From assembly GCA_021545665.1 (NCBI GenBank), contig JAJRTX010000157.1, forward strand, positions 1 to 30,103: a stretch of DNA of 30,103 bases. The letters run 5' to 3'. The notes beneath the pieces are model-generated. The model did no database searches. It saw nothing but the letters and a program-made list of their open reading frames with translations, and was not told the origin of the DNA. This document shows, piece after piece, positions 16,064 through 23,163 of this stretch. Both the position numbers and the translations under genes were made by a program. Positions within the stretch are counted from its first letter, which is position 1. Each line of letters begins with the position of its first letter. Origin of the DNA: Zetaproteobacteria bacterium (lineage in GTDB: Bacteria > Pseudomonadota > Zetaproteobacteria > Mariprofundales > Mariprofundaceae).

Positions 16064-16204
16064 TCAGGATTTACGATCTGGATCCTGATCATCTTTTTGC
16101 TCAGGAGGCTTAAGCAGTGCTTTGGGCGTAGGTCCCCATATCGCCCATGCAACCCAACCAAGAATAAGTAGCAGCAGACCGGTTTCAAGAAATATTACCC
16201 ACAT
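16064..16204 (-). CDS. Small membrane protein (46 aa) next to the SafE-type gene
   Basis: One membrane helix at about 2-23 (starting MWVIFLETGLLLLILGWVAW), then WGPTPKALLKPP and a hydrophilic Asp/Lys tail. The start lies 12 bases after the stop of the SafE-type gene on the same strand, with only a weak GGGCTGGA-like ribosome site. It converges on the ccoS-linked gene with a two-base gap. The layout (short helix plus charged tail) is like CcoQ or CcoS, but the sequence is not recognisable as either. Function unknown. Confidence 0.55.
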   Translation of the reverse strand: MWVIFLETGLLLLILGWVAWAIWGPTPKALLKPPEQKDDQDPDRKS

Positions 16205-16216
16205 ATCCAGCCCGCG

Positions 16217-16924
16217 TTATTCATGATTCATTTGCTCATGATTCATTTCTCCATGATAACCGGCATGCATCCAGTCCGCTCCACGGAATATAGTCAGTAA
16301 ACCCAGCAATATAAGTATAAGCCCTGCAAGCTTGAGAATATGGCCGCGCATTTGAGGTGTGAGTTTGCGCATCAATACAGGCACAAACATCATGGCTGGC
16401 ACAGTGCCCAGGCCAAATGTCAGCATGATTAAACCGGCCTGAGGTGCCTCGCCGGAAGCCAGAGCCATAGCCAGTGCTGCATACACCAGACCGCAGGGAA
16501 GAAGACCATTGAGAAAACCAACCATATACCAGCTTACAGGCTGCCTGCTTGTTGCCGCACTCTGAATCCATCCGGACAGGCCTGATAGCGCCGAAAAGCG
16601 CGTCAGCAATCTCTGAAAGGGGTCTGTCATCCAGCCCGCCAGATGTATGCCAAACGTCACCATCATCACACCTGCTAAAACAGCCAGTATATTCTGAGCC
16701 GAGTCAATCCATGCCGTTTTGGTCAGAACAGTGCCAGCCAGCCCAGTTAACAGTCCCAACAATACATAGGTGGAAACCCTGCCTGCCTGATAAGCAGAAA
16801 GTCCTGTCCACCATACCGTCGGGCGAGCCATACCCAGTGTTGTAACCAGTCCCCCGCACATGCCGATACAATGCATGCTGCCGAGAAATCCGATCATGAA
16901 ACTAGCCAAAAGCATTGCTGTCAT
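16217..16924 (-). CDS. SafE/DsbD_2-type membrane protein (cbb3/cytochrome biogenesis associated)
   Basis: 235-residue, about six-helix inner-membrane protein. The first helix carries the characteristic GSMHCIGMCGG, and a later helix carries GFLNGLLPCGLVYAAL. These paired Cys-containing motifs mark the family annotated as sulfite exporter TauE/SafE or DsbD_2, which often accompanies ccoS/ccoI and is thought to handle thiols or copper for oxidase assembly; actual sulfite export is doubtful. The C-terminus ends in a His/Met repeat (HAGYHGEMNHEQMNHE), encoded by a repeated ATGATTCATTT-like stretch, which could bind copper. The ATG overlaps the stop of the upstream gene by four bases. Confidence 0.82.
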   Translation of the reverse strand: MTAMLLASFMIGFLGSMHCIGMCGGLVTTLGMARPTVWWTGLSAYQAGRVSTYVLLGLLTGLAGTVLTKTAWIDSAQNILAVLAGVMMVTFGIHLAGWMTDPFQRLLTRFSALSGLSGWIQSAATSRQPVSWYMVGFLNGLLPCGLVYAALAMALASGEAPQAGLIMLTFGLGTVPAMMFVPVLMRKLTPQMRGHILKLAGLILILLGLLTIFRGADWMHAGYHGEMNHEQMNHE

Positions 16925-17601
16925 GGCAATGTGTTGATCTCATTTTGAAGGCGTTCTTTTTGCAGTGGAGCCACAAGCTCAGAGAAGTGACTTACAGGCG
17001 TTAGTTGCAGGATATCTATACCATCCTCACCACGAATAAGATCAAGGCCCAGAGCAGGATAAAGCAGATGTAAATTACCATCGATTGTTGCAATGCTTGA
17101 TTCAGGTGGCCCATAAACCATTTCAAGGCTCTTTAGATCAATGCGTACTGGTGGCAGGAAAGTGACTGAAGTAATCTTCAAACGCCGCACATCTTTCACA
17201 TATTCAGGCGGCACTGCCAGTTTGATTGTGCCATTGGGTAACACATTAGGCCGGTGATTAGCTTTTACAATTTTCCTTAGCAGTTCTTCGGCTTCCAGGT
17301 TAAGGATCATGCGTCCACCATCGGGAAGTTCATCAAAAAACACTTCCAGTTGAGGTACTTTTTTCAACTGATTTTTTTTTGCAAGAAAAACAGCAACTTC
17401 GCCTGAATCATCAAAAAGCAATTGAGCTTTGGCAAGTGATGTCTCTCCAATAATCAGTCCCATAAACTCAGTGGAGCCACTCTCACCGATAGCCAGATGC
17501 CATTGTTCGATGGCAGGGACCTGATTGTTATCACGTGGCCAGAATGTATAGACTGTCAAAGCTAACAATCCAGCAATAAGAATTTTTTGAGTGATATGCA
17601 T
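16921..17601 (-). CDS. Uncharacterised membrane-anchored protein, paralogue of the gene at 15429-16061
   Basis: 226 residues: N-terminal helix (about 5-21, QKILIAGLLALTVYTFW), then a soluble, presumably periplasmic domain. Relative to its paralogue it shows MGLIIGETSLAKAQ, LEVFFDELPDGGRMILNLEA, VLPNGTIKLAVP, and SVTFLPPVRIDLKSLEMVYG in the same order with the same spacing. The two also share an approximate pattern of hydrophobic positions throughout. It begins the minus-strand operon leading into the SafE-type gene by a four-base overlap. No known domain is recognised. Confidence 0.8.
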   Translation of the reverse strand: MHITQKILIAGLLALTVYTFWPRDNNQVPAIEQWHLAIGESGSTEFMGLIIGETSLAKAQLLFDDSGEVAVFLAKKNQLKKVPQLEVFFDELPDGGRMILNLEAEELLRKIVKANHRPNVLPNGTIKLAVPPEYVKDVRRLKITSVTFLPPVRIDLKSLEMVYGPPESSIATIDGNLHLLYPALGLDLIRGEDGIDILQLTPVSHFSELVAPLQKERLQNEINTLP

Positions 17602-17722
17602 AATAAATAATATCCCGCTAACAGTAGCTTATAGATGTACGCCTGATTGTTATTGAACGCATTGATTTGCCCGAACCATACTCAAATCCAGGTGATTTGA
17701 CAGTGTGTGCTATATGTCCAAA

Positions 17723-17741
17723 CCACTTGTTTTGCAAGTGG
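17723..17741. other. Short hairpin in the 17602-17865 divergent gap
   Basis: CCACTTG (17723-17729) and CAAGTGG (17735-17741) form a 7-bp stem with loop TTTTG; no T run follows, so it is not a terminator. A TTGACA at 17697-17702 could be a -35 but has no matching -10. The gap separates divergent genes, must contain two promoters, and shows no other recognisable site. Confidence 0.3.
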
Positions 17742-17865
17742 CTCATAGAAAGGATAAATCTGCTGCAACACAAATGAGGCAGTGTTAAACTTCGGCGCGA
17801 ATGAAGAATTTACGGCTTTAACCTGACTTATTTGCAGGATCAAAATTTCTATCAAGGATGCATTC

Positions 17866-19236
17866 ATGACAACAAAATATATTCTGCCTATCGCTGATGA
17901 AGCCCGGCATCGCCTGGCTGCCGGCTGGCTTTACGTGGCTGTCGGGTTTTTATTGGCATCAGGCGTTTATCCGTTGTTGCTGGCGTTGGCACGCACGACT
18001 TACGAAATGCCGTGGAAGGACTTTTTCTATACTGCGTTGGTGCTGCATGTGGATTTCACAGTGCTGTGGTGGTTGCTGGCAATTGGCGGAGTTTTCTGGA
18101 GTTTAAACTCAACAAATAAAGTAATTGTCTGGGGTTGGTTGTCTTTGGCGCTGGTGGTTGGAGGCGGTATTCTCATTGGTGTTGCGCCGTTAACAGATGC
18201 AGCCAATCCATTGACCAACAATTATATTCCCATGCTTGAGAATGCTCTGTTTATTAAGGGTTTGCTTCTGTTTGGCGCGGGTATTTTCTCACTGGTTTTA
18301 CGTAGTCTGTCGACACTCTCATACCGGAAAATATGTTTGTCAGATGGTGAAGGAGCACTTCGTTTTGGCGCTGTAACCAGTGCACTTGCAACACTGATTG
18401 CCATACTGGCTTTGTTCTGGACATATATTGAAATTCCCGCAGGCAGTGGCAGAAGTTATTATGAAGTCCTGTTTTGGGCTGGTGGGCATGTATTACAGTT
18501 TACCCATTCGGCATTGATGAGTATTTGTTGGTTATGGCTGGCTCAAGCCTGTTCGGTCAAGCTGCCTGGCAACGTATGGCTGATCAAGATCAGTTTTGCA
18601 ATTGGTGCGATTCCATTGTTGCTGGCACCGTGGCCGTTTCTGGTCTATGAAATTGGCGAGATTGAATTTATGCGCTGGTTTGTCTGGTTTATGCGTGATG
18701 GTAATGGCATTACACCAATGCTGATAGGGTTGATTATTGTCCGTAGCCTGTTCGTGAAAATGGAAAGCAATACAAAACTTCATCATCTTTATGCAGCACT
18801 CGTTTTTTCTATCCTGATGTTCGGCCTTGGCGGCGTGCTGGGGTGGTTTATTGGTGAAAGCAGCACATTGATTACTGCACATTATCATGGTTCGATTGTG
18901 GCAGTAACCATGGCTTTTATGGCCATGACCTATTACTGGTTGCCAGCTTTTGGTTTTGCTACGCCCAATCTGAAATGGGCAAAGATTCAAGTGTATACAT
19001 TTGCCTTTGGTCAGACCATGCACATAATCGGTCTGGCCTGGGGTGGAGGCCATGGTATGAAACGTAAGGTGGTCGGTACCACTCAGGATATTGGTGTGCA
19101 GACTTTTATTTCACCGCAGGATCTTGTTGGGCTAGGCGGTGTCATTGCCGTGCTTAGTGGTATTCTGTTCGCCGTGGTTGTGCTACCCGTGATGATAAAA
19201 GGGCGTAATAAAATAAGCTGTGAGGCTAATAAATAA
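17866..19236 (+). CDS. Heme-copper oxidase subunit I-like membrane protein, divergent
   Basis: 456 residues, about twelve helices. Helix II has His61 (LVLHVDFTVLWW), helix VI has His208 in FWAGGHVLQFTH, and helix X has His339/His341 (ITAHYHGSIVAV), matching the heme and first CuB ligand positions of subunit I. The His-His pair expected about 50 residues after His208 (helix VII) is absent; the equivalent stretch reads IPLLLAPWPFLVYEIG. The only HH (306-307) lies about 33 residues before helix X, too late. So it may bind hemes but should not have a normal CuB centre. AAGGA (17854-17858) supports the start. It is coupled to ctaA by a one-base overlap, and no subunit II or III gene is nearby. COX1-superfamily membership is firm, oxidase activity doubtful. 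Confidence 0.75.
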   Translation: MTTKYILPIADEARHRLAAGWLYVAVGFLLASGVYPLLLALARTTYEMPWKDFFYTALVLHVDFTVLWWLLAIGGVFWSLNSTNKVIVWGWLSLALVVGGGILIGVAPLTDAANPLTNNYIPMLENALFIKGLLLFGAGIFSLVLRSLSTLSYRKICLSDGEGALRFGAVTSALATLIAILALFWTYIEIPAGSGRSYYEVLFWAGGHVLQFTHSALMSICWLWLAQACSVKLPGNVWLIKISFAIGAIPLLLAPWPFLVYEIGEIEFMRWFVWFMRDGNGITPMLIGLIIVRSLFVKMESNTKLHHLYAALVFSILMFGLGGVLGWFIGESSTLITAHYHGSIVAVTMAFMAMTYYWLPAFGFATPNLKWAKIQVYTFAFGQTMHIIGLAWGGGHGMKRKVVGTTQDIGVQTFISPQDLVGLGGVIAVLSGILFAVVVLPVMIKGRNKISCEANK

Positions 19237-20270
19237 TGATTGATAACCAGCAAAATCACTATGACAGACAGATTGCTTACTGGCTGATTTTCGTCTGCGT
19301 CACTATTTTTATTATGCTGGTGATTGGCGGCGCAACACGTCTGACCCATTCGGGCCTGTCGATGATGACCTGGGATCCCTTGATGGGCTGGATTCCACCG
19401 CTGAATGAGGCGGCCTGGCTGGATTCATTTGCCCACTACAAGAAAATTCCGGAATTTTCTGAACTTAATCCGGATATGAATCTTGAAGGTTATAAGGACA
19501 TCTTTTTGCTGGAATATGTACATCGGGTCTGGGGGCGTTTGATCGGCATGTTTTTCCTGCTGCCTTTTTTATATTTTTTGCTGGCGGGAAAGATCAGCAA
19601 ACCGTTGCGTCCGCAACTGGCTTTTATGTTTGTATTGGGCGGTATGCAGGGCGTTATGGGCTGGTATATGGTCAGCAGTGGCTTTGATGGCCCGCATGTT
19701 AGCCAGTACCGGTTGACTGCGCATTTGATGGCAGCATTCGCCATTTTTGCCTATATGTTTTGGGTGGCGACAGGTTTGTTGTATCCGCGCAATGAGGCTT
19801 CGCTTTACGATGTCACCCCCTTGCGCAGGCTTGTAGCAGGGCTGGCTGTACTGATTACAGTCACCATTGCGGCAGGTGGTTTTGTGGCAGGCCTGAAGGC
19901 CGGTTTCGCCTATAATACGTTTCCATTGATGGACGGGCATTTTGTACCGGAAGGTTATGCCATGCTGGAGCCGTTTTTCCGCAACTTTTTTGATAATATT
20001 GCGGCCGTTCAGTTCGATCACCGCCTGCTGGCAGAATGTACGCTTCTGCTTGTGATTGGTATCTGGCTTTATGCCCGCAGATTTGAACTCGTTGGACGGG
20101 CGCGTTTCGCCATGGATTTGCTTTTGTTTCTGGCTTGTATGCAGTTCCTGCTTGGTGTAACCACGTTGCTGATGGTGGTGCCTGTGCCGCTAGGCGTAGC
20201 CCATCAGGGCGGTGCAATGCTGCTGTTTGCCGCAACGCTTCTTACACTGCGCATGCTTCGATCATCATGA
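19236..20270 (+). CDS. ctaA: Heme A synthase (CtaA/Cox15)
   Basis: 344-residue, eight-helix inner-membrane enzyme that oxidises the methyl group of heme O to make heme A. The four heme ligands are visible: His96 (EYVHRVWGR), His163 (LTAHLM), His262 (QFDHRLLA) and His323 (GVAHQGGA). The first loop (GGATRLTHSGLSMMTWDPL) is the standard N-terminal motif of the proteobacterial form. The ATG shares one base with the stop of the oxidase-like gene. No heme O synthase (ctaB) or aa3 oxidase gene is in the window; cbb3 oxidases use heme B, so the product is needed elsewhere or by the neighbouring subunit-I homologue. Confidence 0.95.
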   Translation: MIDNQQNHYDRQIAYWLIFVCVTIFIMLVIGGATRLTHSGLSMMTWDPLMGWIPPLNEAAWLDSFAHYKKIPEFSELNPDMNLEGYKDIFLLEYVHRVWGRLIGMFFLLPFLYFLLAGKISKPLRPQLAFMFVLGGMQGVMGWYMVSSGFDGPHVSQYRLTAHLMAAFAIFAYMFWVATGLLYPRNEASLYDVTPLRRLVAGLAVLITVTIAAGGFVAGLKAGFAYNTFPLMDGHFVPEGYAMLEPFFRNFFDNIAAVQFDHRLLAECTLLLVIGIWLYARRFELVGRARFAMDLLLFLACMQFLLGVTTLLMVVPVPLGVAHQGGAMLLFAATLLTLRMLRSS

Positions 20271-20346
20271 GTGTTTCAAATGTCAGTTTGAACCACGAAT
20301 GCCCCAAGGCACTTTCTCTCCTGCATGCTCGATTCTCCTTGTGGAG

Positions 20347-20457
20347 GCGAATGAACGTTAATATAAGAAAAGAACTGTCTGATTTTCTGGCATTCGCTGG
20401 AAATTATAATGAGATACGCCCCTGTTATTCATCGTTTCCATATTCATGTTCATTCGC
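20347..20457. repeat. Degenerate inverted repeat in the ctaA-yajR gap
   Basis: GCGAATGAAC (20347-20356) and its complement GTTCATTCGC (20448-20457) are 91 bases apart, with further GAATGC/GCATTC-like pieces around. It resembles decayed dispersed repeats built on GTTCATTCGCG. No gene or terminator was seen in the 226-base gap. Confidence 0.35.
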
Positions 20458-20496
20458 GTTCATCCGCCGTCCGTTCTTAGTCTCAAGGTTGCTTCC

Positions 20497-21876
20497 ATGA
20501 ATTCATTTGAACGCCGGAGCGTTTATTCACTAGCCAGTATCTATGGTTTGCGCATGCTGGGTCTGTTCATGATCCTGCCTGTATTTTCACTCTATGCTGA
20601 AGGGCTTGAGGGCGTAACACCGGCGCTGATCGGGATTACTCTCGGCATTTACGGCTTGACCATGGCGCTGTTGCAGATTCCGTTCGGCATGCTGTCTGAT
20701 CGCTTTGGTCGCAAGCCTGTTATTGCGGTGGGACTGGTACTGTTTGCTGTGGGCAGTGTGGTTGCTGCCATGTCTGATTCAATATGGGGCGTAATTGTTG
20801 GCCGTGCTATTCAGGGTTCCGGTGCTATTGCAGCGGCCATGATGGCGCTACTGGCTGATTTGACGCGTGAAGAAAAACGAACCAGGGCTATGGCCATAAT
20901 GGGTGGATCCATCGGCATGTCATTTACACTAGCCCTCATTCTGGGGCCTTTCCTGAATACAGCGGTGGGCGTTAATGGTATTTTCTGGTTAACTGCCGGG
21001 ATGGCCCTTGCAGGTATAGTAATTCTTTATCGGCTGGTGCCTGATCCACAAAATACCCGGTTTCATCGCGATGTTGAAACTGTTCCCGACAAGCTTAAGT
21101 TAATTCTTTCTAATACGCAGCTCATACGCCTGGATCTGGGTATTTTGATTCAGCATGCTGTGATGATGGCGATGTTTACAGTGCTCCCATTTGTGTTACG
21201 GGACAACCTGAATCTGTCGAGTTCCGAGCACGCCTGGTTTTATCTGCCTGTTTTAATATTATCCGTCCTGGGCATGCTTCCGCTGATCATCATGGCTGAG
21301 AAAAAACGTAAATTAAAACAGGTGTTTGTAGCTAGTATTGCACTGATGATGTTTTCAGAAATTCTGTTGGGTACAGTTCATCAGTCATGGTTTGCAGTGA
21401 GTCTGGGCATGTTGTTATTTTTTCTTGCTTTCAATGTGCTGGAGGCCAGTTTGCCATCACTGGTTTCACGCATGGCTCCGGCTGACAGCAAGGGAACGGC
21501 CATGGGCGTTTATTCCACATCACAGTTTTTCGGTATATTTGTTGGTGGTACTGGAGGAGGCTTACTCTACAGCTCTTTTGGTATTTCGGATGTATTTTAT
21601 GCCTGTGCAGCAGCGGCAGGCCTCTGGTTTGTCATTGCAATAAGTATGGAGGCTCCAGCTTATCTTTCTTCATTCATGGCACATGTACATATTGAGTTGA
21701 AAGATGCACATGCTGCCAGCCAGATGAGTGAAAAGTTGCTTGAAATTAACGGTGTCCACGAAGCAAAAGTAGTGTTTGAGGATGCTGTGGCTTATCTGAA
21801 AATAGATAAAGGTATATTTGATCAGAATGACATTGCTATGATTACAGGTTCGCCTGAACCAACGACAGATTCTTAA
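20497..21876 (+). CDS. yajR: MFS transporter of the YajR type
   Basis: 459 residues when started at the ATG at 20497 (MNSFERRSVYSLASIYGLR), which aligns with the N-terminus of YajR; an in-frame ATG 51 bases upstream has no ribosome site, while AAGG lies nine bases before 20497. Twelve helices; motif A reads GMLSDRFGRKP, followed by GRAIQGSGAIAAAMMALLAD, as in YajR. The last 70 residues (ELKDAHAASQMSEKLLEING onward) form a small ferredoxin-like/HMA-like cytosolic domain, the YAM domain that distinguishes YajR from other drug transporters. The substrate is not known. Its TAA overlaps the end of a remnant on the other strand. Confidence 0.85.
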   Translation: MNSFERRSVYSLASIYGLRMLGLFMILPVFSLYAEGLEGVTPALIGITLGIYGLTMALLQIPFGMLSDRFGRKPVIAVGLVLFAVGSVVAAMSDSIWGVIVGRAIQGSGAIAAAMMALLADLTREEKRTRAMAIMGGSIGMSFTLALILGPFLNTAVGVNGIFWLTAGMALAGIVILYRLVPDPQNTRFHRDVETVPDKLKLILSNTQLIRLDLGILIQHAVMMAMFTVLPFVLRDNLNLSSSEHAWFYLPVLILSVLGMLPLIIMAEKKRKLKQVFVASIALMMFSEILLGTVHQSWFAVSLGMLLFFLAFNVLEASLPSLVSRMAPADSKGTAMGVYSTSQFFGIFVGGTGGGLLYSSFGISDVFYACAAAAGLWFVIAISMEAPAYLSSFMAHVHIELKDAHAASQMSEKLLEINGVHEAKVVFEDAVAYLKIDKGIFDQNDIAMITGSPEPTTDS

Positions 21877-21995
21877 GCAACCCGGGATAGCCATTGGCGC
21901 AATTTTTTGGTGACATCTTCGGGCGTGCTTTCATAAATACGTTTGCCAACCAAGCCATCAGACTTGATTATATACAGTGAAGCGGGGATTTTCAT
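21873..21995 (-). pseudogene. Possible C-terminal remnant of a thioredoxin/TlpA-like protein
   Basis: A 40-codon frame beginning MKIPASLYIIKSDGLVGKRI and ending in KLRQWLSRVA. It looks like the cis-Pro strand and last helix of TlpA/ResA-like thioredoxins (IPAS-YII-SDG). The upstream half with the CxxC motif is missing, and the frame is closed by a stop about 45 bases before the ATG. There is no ribosome site. It overlaps the yajR stop codon. The likely reading is a decayed gene; a chance match is possible. Confidence 0.35.
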
Positions 21996-22033
21996 CGTGT
22001 TGTTAATGTAATGGCGTATTGACAGATGTAAGT

Positions 22034-22056
22034 AGTGCCTTTACTCGGCATTTTTT
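22034..22056 (+). terminator. Possible terminator downstream of yajR
   Basis: AGTGCC (22034-22039) pairs with GGCATT (22047-22052) with one G-T pair, loop TTTACTC, then a T run to 22056. It lies about 160 bases after the yajR stop. Moderate to weak. Confidence 0.4.
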
Positions 22057-22112
22057 CTCCCCCGACAACAATATATCTAAAAGAGCAAAAATATCAAAAA
22101 TGTAAAAATAAT

Positions 22113-22126
22113 TTGATTAATATCAG
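22113..22126 (+). promoter_or_regulatory. FNR-like site before the signalling block
   Basis: TTGATTAATATCAG fits TTGAT-N4-ATCAA at nine of ten defined positions. It lies 47 bases before the ATG at 22173. A TAGAAT at 22153-22158 is the only -10-like candidate at activator distance, but it would place the start of transcription inside the ribosome site. The site could instead act as a repressor target, or the start may be different. Confidence 0.4.
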
Positions 22127-22172
22127 TATTATGGCATGGTTTTCACCATTCCTAGAATAGTGGGAGGGGTTT

Positions 22173-22796
22173 ATGATATTTTTTACGACAGGCAAAGCTG
22201 CAAAAATGTGTGGTGTCGGAGTCAATACAATCAAAAACTGGATTCAGAACGGCTCTTTACAGGCTATTCAGACGCCGGGAGGACACTGGCGGATTCCTCA
22301 GGATGCCTTTCTTGAATTTGCAGACCGGTTTTCCATTCCTTTGCCGGATTCCATGATGGATCAAACTTCAACACGGGAACAAAAGCGCTTTCTGATTGTT
22401 GACGACGATCCTGCGGTGCATGAATTGATTGTCGGGGCTCTGGATTTGAGTCTATTTCATCATGAAACTGTGTCAGCTTATGATGGATGTTCAGGCCTGA
22501 TGCAGGTAGGCATTTTTCGTCCGCATGTTTTGATCCTTGATATTATGATGCCTGAGATCAATGGTCTGGAGGTAATTCATCGTCTCAAACTTCAGGGTGA
22601 AAATCTGGGGGGAATGAAAATTCTCGCCATTACGGCGGCAACAGACCGTTTTCTGGTTATGAAAAAACTGAAGGAGGCTGGGCCGGATGCTATTTTAGCC
22701 AAGCCTCTAAAGCTTGACGTTTTGGTCGACACGGTTGAGCGATTTTTTCATCCGGTTGATGATGGATATCTTGAATCGGCTGATTTAGGTATTTAG
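22173..22796 (+). CDS. HTH-receiver protein (excisionase/MerR-like HTH followed by REC domain)
   Basis: 207 residues. Residues 1-50 are a MerR/excisionase-type winged HTH (TTGKAAKMCGVGVNTIKNWI ... TPGGHWRIP). Residues 73-193 form a receiver domain: acidic Asp77-Asp79 (LIVDDDP), phosphoacceptor Asp123 (LILDIMMPEINGL), and Lys177 (LAKPLK). The DNA-binding part precedes the receiver, the reverse of typical OmpR or NarL regulators. GGGAGGGG lies directly before the ATG. It heads a run of signalling genes, separated by only three bases from the next receiver, so it is a likely output of the hybrid kinase downstream. The target genes are unknown. Confidence 0.88.
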   Translation: MIFFTTGKAAKMCGVGVNTIKNWIQNGSLQAIQTPGGHWRIPQDAFLEFADRFSIPLPDSMMDQTSTREQKRFLIVDDDPAVHELIVGALDLSLFHHETVSAYDGCSGLMQVGIFRPHVLILDIMMPEINGLEVIHRLKLQGENLGGMKILAITAATDRFLVMKKLKEAGPDAILAKPLKLDVLVDTVERFFHPVDDGYLESADLGI

Positions 22797-22799
22797 ATT

Positions 22800-23155
22800 A
22801 TGACCGGAACCATTCTTATGGTTGATGACGACCTTGCACTGCTGGAACTGTATGAGGCGGTTTTTGGTCCGCATCATACAGTGTTGCTGGCTGACAACGT
22901 GGAACAGGCCATCAAGATTCTGAGTGAACAACATGTGGATGCAGTTGGTTGTGATTTTTATTTGGGCGCTGGTAAAGGGTTGGATGTCTTGAGCTGGATA
23001 GGCCGGAACAAACCTGAGCTGCTGAAAAGAGTGTGCTGATCAGTGGTGCATTTCCGACTAACTTAGGTAATCTGAATGTCCCGACTTTATTCAAACCCGT
23101 CCAGGTATCAACGCTGGAGGAAACATTTAATCTATTTTTGGTTAAAGAGGACTAG
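22800..23155 (+). pseudogene. Single-domain response regulator interrupted by a frameshift
   Basis: The initial frame (MTGTILMVDDDLALLELYEA...) contains the acidic pocket, phosphoacceptor Asp52 (VGCDFYLG) and ends prematurely at TGA 23037-23039 after LLKRVC. Reading from 23033 in another frame continues the receiver perfectly: VLISGAFP, then VPTLFKPVQ with the conserved Lys, then TLEETFNLFL and TAG at 23153-23155, eight bases before the kinase ATG. The switch lies in GTGTG at 23031-23035, so a two-base insertion (or -1 shift) explains it. Joined, the product would be about 117 residues, normal for a lone receiver. Without the shift it lacks the Thr/Ser-Lys face and is probably inactive. A sequencing error is not excluded. 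Confidence 0.75.
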
Positions 23156-23163
23156 AGCGCTAA

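Noticed and set aside
16549..16845. Plus-strand frame over the SafE-type gene
   Set aside because: Antisense shadow without ribosome site.
17697..17725. TTGACA promoter for the oxidase-like gene
   Set aside because: No -10-like sequence at a workable spacing.
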